Assembly: GCA_004335635.1 (NCBI GenBank)
Contig: QAXH01004775.1
Span: 441 to 33,176, forward strand
Reading direction: 5' to 3'
Source: Chloromonas sp. AAM2
Lineage: Eukaryota > Chlorophyta > Chlorophyceae > Chlamydomonadales > Chlamydomonadaceae
Length of the DNA: 32,736 nucleotides
In this document: piece after piece, positions 21,440 through 32,736 of the stretch
How the letters are laid out: every line of letters begins with the position of its first letter
Numbering within the stretch: position 1 is the stretch's first letter
The notes under the pieces: generated by a model
Database searches by the model: none
Seen by the model: only the letters and a program-made list of their open reading frames with translations
Told to the model about the DNA's origin: nothing
Program-made: the position numbers and the translations under genes

Positions 21440-22110
21440 GCCGCTGCATCATGCAGTTTGACAAGCCAAGCTGTGATCAACCAACGCTCACAAACCGCAG
21501 GGCCGAAGTCCCCTTAGTGGCCGAAGGACCCTCAGCCTTGCCCCCTGAGCTGGAAGCCACAGCAACAGTTATGCCCTGGGCACTGTCAGCCATCTGCAAT
21601 GACATCGCTACCTGTGTACACACTTCCAGATGCCGTGCCGGTGTGCCCACAGATGGTCTGGCGGGCTGACTACTTCCTCGGCAAAAGCATTCCTTACATT
21701 CCTATCAATGTCGCTCCACATTGTTGAACCTGCCCTAGCACTTTGATGAACCAGACAGTGATTGACACAACCCCGTGTTTGCACGTTGAATGTAAGCAAT
21801 TCTTTCGCAGAGGCACTAGGCCTACATCAGAATGTTCTAGAATGCTAACAGAGGGTGCTGAGGGTGCTACTGTCCGGCCAGAACGTTGCTAGCTGGTGCT
21901 GATGGTGCCGTCCACTGGTAGCACCCCTGGTGCTAATGGTATTGTCCACTGGTAGCATCCCTGGCAGCACCCCTAACCTAACCCTGACCCCTGGTGCTAC
22001 CTGTACCAGCTAATCCTAGCACACCATACTATTCTGACGTATCAAGCCAACAGGGTGTTACAGGGTCAGGGTGGGGCCAACTTCCTGCTTATTGCCATGG
22101 CAAAGGCGAC
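21040..22110. other. Segment present only in unit 2, carrying the MSV199-like ORF
   Basis: Left flank CCGTTAACATTGTGGACAG (21025) and right flank CAGTTCAGACAGTCCAGCCCC (about 22122) match unit-1 sequence that is nearly contiguous at 16035-16095. The intervening ~1.07 kb therefore has no counterpart in unit 1. It holds most of the MSV199-like ORF, a 34-bp direct repeat and a short CCTAACCTAACCC tract. No other exon was recognised. Confidence 0.6.
21894..21961 (+). repeat. Two 34-bp direct repeats
   Basis: Units at 21894-21927 and 21928-21961, each starting TGGTGCT-ATGGT and sharing GTCCACTGGTAGCA. They are followed directly by CCCCTAACCTAACCC, a telomere-like tract. Confidence 0.85.
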
Positions 22111-22176
22111 AGTAACACAGCAGTTCAGACAGTCCAGCCCCGTCTCTTGCATGGCTTGCTAGCGTTCTCCACCCGT

Positions 22177-22213
22177 GCATGTGGGGCCCCCTGATGTAAT
22201 CAACATACATACG
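22177..22213 (+). repeat. Dispersed repeat family R3, copy 3
   Basis: GCATGTGG followed by GCCCCCTGATGTAATCAA and an AT-rich CATACATAC. Related copies: 1563-1600 (plus) and 478-511 (minus). The segment TTACATCAGGG (complement) also starts repeat R1, so the two families may be parts of one element. Confidence 0.65.
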
Positions 22214-22829
22214 ACAGAAAGAATTGAGCCACTCAGTCCATTGATAAAAGACCTCAATTGGCAATGTACGAGCACGGCCCTGAGACGTCATTCAACTGTC
22301 TTGCCCTTGAATGTCAGCATGACTACTGGTATCCATTGTCTATTGCTCTTCAAATATTATCTTAAGTCAAGTCTGCCTGGAATGGGAAATAGGCTTTGCA
22401 TGCTTTTGAAAGAGAGAAGATAGTACGCAAGCTCCTTTGCCCCTGCTGAATCCATGTGATCAGTTGCTGATTACGCAAGGATGGAGAATGCCAAGCGTAG
22501 TCCGAACGAGGGTGGCAAACTGCCGGACAGTGATATGAGCCCACGCATATTCTTCAAATCAAGTGTCCGTTCCAAAGAAATATCAGTGCATAGCATTTCC
22601 ATCCATCATCAGTGTCCGACAACCCCATTAGTGTATATCATCCCCAACCACATATCAAGCCTTGAGTCCGGGAAGCCCTACCTTCTGATGCTGTGTATCA
22701 CAGATGAATTCAAAGTGCCTCGGATGACCAAAATCTCCATGTCGGGCAAGAAACCACAACCCATGCGCGCAAGGGAACTGCAAGGATCCAGAACAACAAG
22801 TATTGAAGTAGCAAGTTACCATAACGGAG

Positions 22830-25139
22830 CTAGTGTGCCCGTTGATGGTGGTGGATCGGAACTGTGGACACGTTCAGATTATCTCCTGCCTCGCCCGGCG
22901 CGAAGTTAACAGGCTCTCCCACTTCACAGAATAACTCCGGTGACAGTGCCTTTACCAAACTGTAGTCAACTCCGTACAACTGCAGCCGGGTCATGGCAGC
23001 CTTGATCGCCTGGAAGCCGTTGGCCTTCTTTGTGTCCGGGTCAGGACATCCGTGCACATTGCCTTGCGAATGCCGGGACATCTTAATCGCGTGAGGGGGG
23101 TTGAGCCACAGCCGATCTTGCAAATCGGGTGCAGATTCCCGCATTCCTTTTTTGCCTAAAGAGGACGCCATGCATTCCCACTCCTCTCCTGTCGGGCTCA
23201 CACCCCATGACTGGTTGTTGGGTGCCTCCTTGCAGCACTCCTTGGGCACGTTGTCCCATTCCTTCTTGAACTCTGGCACCTGCATAGGGGCATATGTTGT
23301 CATCTAAGGGTCAGAAGCCCATGATTCGGTTCAGTCCACTCAACCATGCAACACATGTCGCACATTCCTGCTACTTATCGAATCCTTGCATTGGCGCGTC
23401 TGCGACATCGACAGCTTCCTAGTCACTGTAGCCAGTGTTGGCACTTTGCCTGGAGCTTGCCAGGAGCCTGCGTGATGGGTCCACACACCTGGTTCAGTCC
23501 ATCAAAAAACAAGGAATCCATCCAGTTGTAGCCCCTTGGGTTGGTTGTGTTGGTTGGCTCATTGCCCCAGTACTCCTCCGCCCGCCTGAGCCACTCCTTG
23601 GCCACATAGGATCCAGGGGTGGACATCATGAACCAGGAGGCAGGGCCATTGCAACCGTACATCCTGGAAAAACAGGTGCAACAAATCCACTGTGTGTGTA
23701 TCGTCTCAGAGTATGTCAAATGCCTAGCAGGGCTGACCAGCACATCATCCTCAGTCAGGAATGAATGGTGCAAAGGTTAACATGGCCGAGCAGGCTGAGA
23801 AACTGACACGTTGGCGTGGAGGGGTGACGGCCTTGTGGGCTGCTGTGACTACGGATACCGTGTTCTCATGGTTACGCAATATGCCTTTCCGCTTAGATGC
23901 TAATCAGGCAAACCTCCACTATTAATTCCCCTCGTGAACGCTGACTACTTCTGCGTCTGATGTCTATAATGGTGTGTGTACCCTCTGCCTGTGCCTCACC
24001 AGTGCTTGGAGTCCTTCATGGCAATAGGCACCCATCTATCAAGCGGCTCCATGCACAACATGGTGGCATCCGCCCACACACCCCCTGCATGCCACATCAA
24101 GTCATGGCCTCGTTGAGATGCTCAAGGATGCTGTAGACACGTGCACAATGGCTGCAGTGCCTGGCATCCGACGGCAGGCAGGTTCAATTTCAGTTCAGTT
24201 TAAGGTCAAACGGGTCATACAAGCGATGTGGGCAACATACTGGCAATGGCAAAAAATGCAAAAAAAATTCAAAAAAAACATGATTACCGGAGACGGGAGA
24301 CGGAGACGGAGAAGAAGACGGAGACGGCCACCCCTTCAGGCTGGTTTCGGCAGTTTCAGACTTCAAACTGGCATGGAGATGGCGTGAATTGCCTCTGCAA
24401 CATGGTCAGCCATGATGGCAATGTGTGGCTAGCAATGTGTTAGGCCAAGCAAGCCGACAACAGCGTCAAAACGCCAGAAGCGCCACGTGGTACTTTTCGG
24501 TTTCGACTCCGTCCAGACGAAGACGGACCAAAATCGGCCGTCTCCGGTGATATGCATAGGTCCCATCCTACTTGCCGTATTTAGCCATCAAGGCCATCCG
24601 AACCATGTCTGACTCTGCTTGGTGGATCATGGCTGGATGAAGTTTGATGTCTGGCAGATAATGCTTCAGGTTTTCCCGGTCCAGAAGAATGATTCGCCAG
24701 CCAGGGTTGTACAGCCTCCAAGAAAGTGCCGCCTGGAATTCATCAGGCGCAGAACAGAGTGGAGCATGCAGATGCAGCCAGCCTGATGCGTGGTAAAACC
24801 AGAGCACTTGAGCTAGCACACAGACACAATTGCAATCGATTCACCAGACACATTACCTGGCCTGCCAAGAACTCGCAATTCACGTGTCAGCTTGCCCCCC
24901 GCATCTCCATGCACCCCAGCACCTGCATACTCTTTCCCTCAAAACCACACCTTCTGTATCAACCAAGGCACACTCAAATTCCAGCCCTGAAACCAGAGCA
25001 TCCAAACTGTCTTGTTCATGTCTGATGGCATTGTCGCGTTCCCAGGGTGGGCAAACCGCTGAGCCATTGCTGATGATAACAGCATGGTCATAATCAGCAG
25101 GCCAGCGGCAATCTGCTGATTGGCTGTGGCTCGAGCCAT
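22830..25139 (-). CDS. Capsular-polysaccharide-synthesis-like glycosyltransferase, copy 2 (5 exons, 351 aa)
   Basis: Exons on the minus strand: 25139-24951, 24732-24576, 24084-24000, 23663-23489, 23279-22830. Each is exactly as long as in copy 1 (189, 157, 85, 175 and 450 nt), giving 351 aa with an intact frame. It has the same signal sequence, WMLWFQGW, YNPGWRIILLD and VWADAT motif. Intron 2 must use a GC donor (TACG then GCAAGT at 24575) because no GT there restores the phase of exon 3. By eye, residues of exons 3 and 4 are identical to copy 1, while exon 5 has about 18 changes, nearly all in two clusters (237-252 and 283-291). It appears functional unless the GC donor is spliced poorly. 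Confidence 0.82.
24283..24551. mobile_element. Candidate foldback or MITE-like insertion in intron 2 of copy 2
   Basis: Ends are inverted repeats: ATTACCGGAGACGG (24283-24296) and CCGTCTCCGGTGAT (24538-24551), with 13 of 14 positions pairing. The left part is a GGAGAC/GAAGAC-rich tract. Intron 2 of copy 1 aligns only with the part next to exon 3 and lacks this block (316 versus 491 nt). The right end lies about 24 bp from the GC splice donor. No target-site duplication was established. Confidence 0.45.
24574..24575 (-). other. Probable GC splice donor (GC-AG intron)
   Basis: On the minus strand the exon end TACG is followed by GCAAGT, the strong consensus of GC-AG introns. Copy 1 has CACG followed by GTGGGT at the same place. 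Exon 3 in both copies begins with the same acceptor and phase. Confidence 0.7.
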
Positions 25140-25456
25140 GCCAAGAGAATCCTGCGGGCGACAATGCGATCAAATTGTGCTGGTGGGACTAGAATCTCGT
25201 CCATGGTGCACACATGGTGGGCTCGTCTGTAAACGACGCACCTGGCACGCTTCAATGACCGCAGCCTCTTACTATTGACGCCGTATCACTTCACACAGTG
25301 GCGATAGTAGCGCGGGCTAAAAATTCTGGGGTCTATTCTTCGTGGCGCTGCGTGTGGCGGTTTCGTCTGTGTTTATTTCGTTGGGCGTCGTGTGTGTCTC
25401 AGCCCCAGCCCACTACGTTGTGGTGTGTAGGTTCTTCCGTGAACAAAATGTTGGAC

Positions 25457-25488
25457 CGGCCAACCGTTACCTCGTGGCCAACCGTTAC
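25457..25488 (-). promoter_or_regulatory. Paired AACGGT motifs upstream of glycosyltransferase copy 2
   Basis: CCAACCGTTAC occurs twice (25460 and 25478), about 320-350 bp upstream of the copy 2 ATG. In the gene direction they read GTAACGGTTGG. The block matches the one upstream of copy 1 and also resembles the 19-bp array at the right end of the window. Confidence 0.45.
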
Positions 25489-25560
25489 CGTGCTCCGGCT
25501 TGACGGTTCGGCATGACGGCGTGCCATGGCTTGACATGCCATTGGCCAGGCAAGAACAGT

Positions 25561-26626
25561 CGCTTAGTTGTGGCGGTATTCACCCGTATCGTTGGTTCAC
25601 CCTTGCACGTTTATGTTTTCTGACGCTGACACTATTGTTGTCAACAATGCAGAGGCCAACCTAGAGGCGGCTGCAACGAGGGACCCATCTGATGCACAGC
25701 TTACAAGGCCAAGAAATAAGGCACATGTAGCGGCACAGCGGCTCATCATGAGTACTCCAGTACTGTCAGCTTACTAGACTCCAGTACTGCCAGCTCACCA
25801 AGACTATAATTGACATGAGCAACTGTCTTGCAGTCTAAAAGTATTCCCGCTGACCGCAAAATCGCTTAGTGTCGGAAACCACTGGACAGATTGATACTTT
25901 CATGAATCGTTCACGCGTCCACCAGGGACTTTGCAGGATCTAAGCTGATAATTCGTCTCATTGCTGACCGTTGATCGCCTATTCATGCATTGTACCGGCT
26001 TTGTCAGGCATGGTCTACTCTTTTTCACTGCATTGTTATTCTATTCATGCGCATGCAATGCTCCATGTTTTGTCATACATGCACATAGTCTGCTCAGCAT
26101 GGAGACTGCTATGCTTGCATGTAGGAACTAGTTCGTGGGTCAAGCATTGATTAAGGCTTGGCTAAGCATAGGCTATGCCCATGCTCAGGCTTAGGCTGAG
26201 CATTGGGTGATCCTTGGTCGAGACTTCGCTGTCATGCCTTGGCTGAGCATTGGTTCCACAGACCCTTGGCTACCAAGCCTGAAACAATCCTCAGTGGCCA
26301 ATGCTAAAACAAGTCTACGTAACTGGTCAGCCAACCCTCCCCAGGCGTACGAAATCGCCGCAGAAATTCGGAAGCTCCTCACAAAGAGCGAGACAATGAG
26401 CCTTTCTCAAATCAGACCGGCGAATCTGTGTGACTAAGAAACGATTACCGGTCCGACATGTGTTGGCATGCCTGCAGCGTGGCCCGTCATAACGAATCTA
26501 GCAGACGAGCTACTTGAAAATAGTGCTATGAACACATTCGCTTATCGCTTGCAACCTGAGTTTGTCTGACAAGTGGTAGCAGCAGCTCTCATCACCGGCT
26601 ACACTCGACAACAACTTGGGTCAACA
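25561..26626. other. Intergenic region upstream of the third glycosyltransferase
   Basis: No exon recognised. It should hold the promoter of the gene starting at 26627. Around 26140-26250 there are imperfect repeats of GGCTGAGCATTGG and a hairpin at 26181-26203 (ATGCTCAG, 7-base loop, CTGAGCAT). A 76-aa open frame at 26207-26437 has no recognisable motif. Confidence 0.5.
26181..26203. repeat. Short inverted repeat
   Basis: Perfect 8-bp arms ATGCTCAG / CTGAGCAT around GCTTAGG. It lies in GCTTAGG/GCTGAGC-rich degenerate repeats about 430 bp upstream of the next start codon. Function unknown. Confidence 0.7.
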
Positions 26627-32102
<5,476 letters not shown>

Positions 32103-32660
32103 GTGAGTCGAGGGGGTGAGCATAGGATGTGCACCGCCCTGACCTACCCTGAGCAAGAAAGCAAACGACATGGTTTGCAGTGGAATGATCACAACACAAA
32201 CTTGAAAGGACTCCTTCGAGTTTGAAAACCTGTCGGCACTTGACATTGAACCCAAATCTGTCACCTGACGTGCCAGACTCTTGCCAGCTGGGCTCGTGAC
32301 GGGGCATATAGCCTGGTTTTGTTCTGGCGTCATGATACTGGGAGTGTATGTCCCTAGCACTAGATGTCTAGTTGTTATTGTAGCTCCTACAATAGGGCAT
32401 CGGGAACATCCTACAATGTGATAAGAAATACTAGTTCGAGCGTGCGCGATCATAGCAAGGGTGGCAGCTAACATTAGTTTTAGTAGCTGGGCATTCAGTG
32501 AAGGAAAAAAAGATCCAGACAATCAACAGTATCGCTCGCTGGACACTTGCTAGGCACAGCGAACATGATGGCAACGGCTTGTCCGAAAAAAACTTACAGG
32601 GATTCAGCTGAGGCTTGCCTTGCTTTGTTAACATCGTGCACACTCACTGTCATCACATAT
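32103..32660. other. Region after the last recognised exon, with repeat R1 copy C
   Basis: It begins with a good donor (GTGAGT at 32103), so it starts as an intron. At 32126-32160 is the third copy of repeat R1 (core GATGTGCACCGCCCTGACCT then GAGCAAGAAAG). No further exon in the required phase was recognised up to the window end. The gene may continue past the edge, or its last exons are too short or too divergent to see. Confidence 0.55.
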
Positions 32661-32736
32661 CATCACGTGCCCAACCGTTCATCACGTGCCCAACCGTTCA
32701 TCACGTGCCCAACCGTTCATCACGTGCGTAACCGTT
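32661..32736 (+). repeat. 19-bp tandem array, CACGTG plus AACCGTT, running off the window
   Basis: Four units (32661-32679, 32680-32698, 32699-32717, 32718-32736) of CATCACGTGCCCAACCGTT. The last has GTA instead of CCA. A degenerate start (CATCACATAT) precedes the first. Each unit holds the palindrome CACGTG (G-box / E-box) and AACCGTT (Myb MSA core on the other strand). The true length is unknown because the window ends inside it. Confidence 0.9.

Larger units (their letters stand above)
20680..25560. repeat. Tandem segmental duplication, unit 2
   Basis: Second unit, same orientation as 15730-20165. It contains the second glycosyltransferase gene and, unlike unit 1, an extra ~1.1 kb between about 21040 and 22110. 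The right boundary is placed where similarity to 20165 is lost (after GCCAGGCAAGA near 25555). Confidence 0.8.

Noticed and set aside
24751..25025. Plus-strand frames shared by both units (also 19356-19640)
   Set aside because: They are antisense shadows of the duplicated glycosyltransferase exons 1-2 and intron 1; they recur only because the DNA is duplicated.
32661..32736. CRISPR array
   Set aside because: Units are directly adjacent without spacers and the DNA is eukaryotic.

Overview
The window looks like nuclear DNA of a green alga: a chlorophyte, most likely trebouxiophyte-like. This is inferred. It is intron-rich, with GT-AG introns whose acceptors end in CAG, and base composition looks balanced. 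It encodes a plastid-type phytyl ester synthase, and several introns hold simple-sequence repeats. I assembled five spliced genes by hand by following protein similarity across matching splice phases. None is a single open frame, and most long open frames here are chance.

Left part (1-14.6 kb): a divergent gene pair. A 9-exon gene on the minus strand (942-5100) encodes a 297-aa TIM-barrel protein related to indole-3-glycerol-phosphate synthase, in which several expected catalytic residues appear changed. After a 323-bp shared upstream region, a 20-exon gene on the plus strand (5424-14567) encodes a 759-aa phytyl ester synthase / diacylglycerol acyltransferase-like protein. Its alpha/beta-hydrolase half has Gly where the Ser nucleophile should be.

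Middle part (15.7-25.6 kb): a tandem segmental duplication of about 4.4-4.9 kb per unit. Each unit carries a 5-exon minus-strand gene for a 351-aa secretory-pathway glycosyltransferase resembling the capsular-polysaccharide-synthesis family (motif GGVWADAT). The two copies have identical exon lengths and no frame breaks. They differ in a patchwork way, and copy 2 has a probable GC-AG intron. Telomere-like TTAGGG units lie in the spacer between the units. Unit 2 alone has an extra ~1.1 kb holding an ORF with an MSV199-like domain, a domain typical of large DNA viruses. Unit 1 alone has ~0.67 kb of repeat-derived DNA.

Right part (26.6 kb to the end): the 5' and central part of a third probable glycosyltransferase (family-92 / DUF23-like, with a DLDE motif). 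It has a signal sequence, and its 3' end is not found in the window. The window ends inside a 19-bp tandem array in which each unit joins a CACGTG box to AACCGTT; the same AACCGTT motif occurs upstream of both duplicated genes.

Three of the five genes (three glycosyltransferases with signal sequences) suggest a Golgi or cell-surface polysaccharide neighbourhood. This is inference. Dispersed short repeat families link intergenic DNA and introns across the window.
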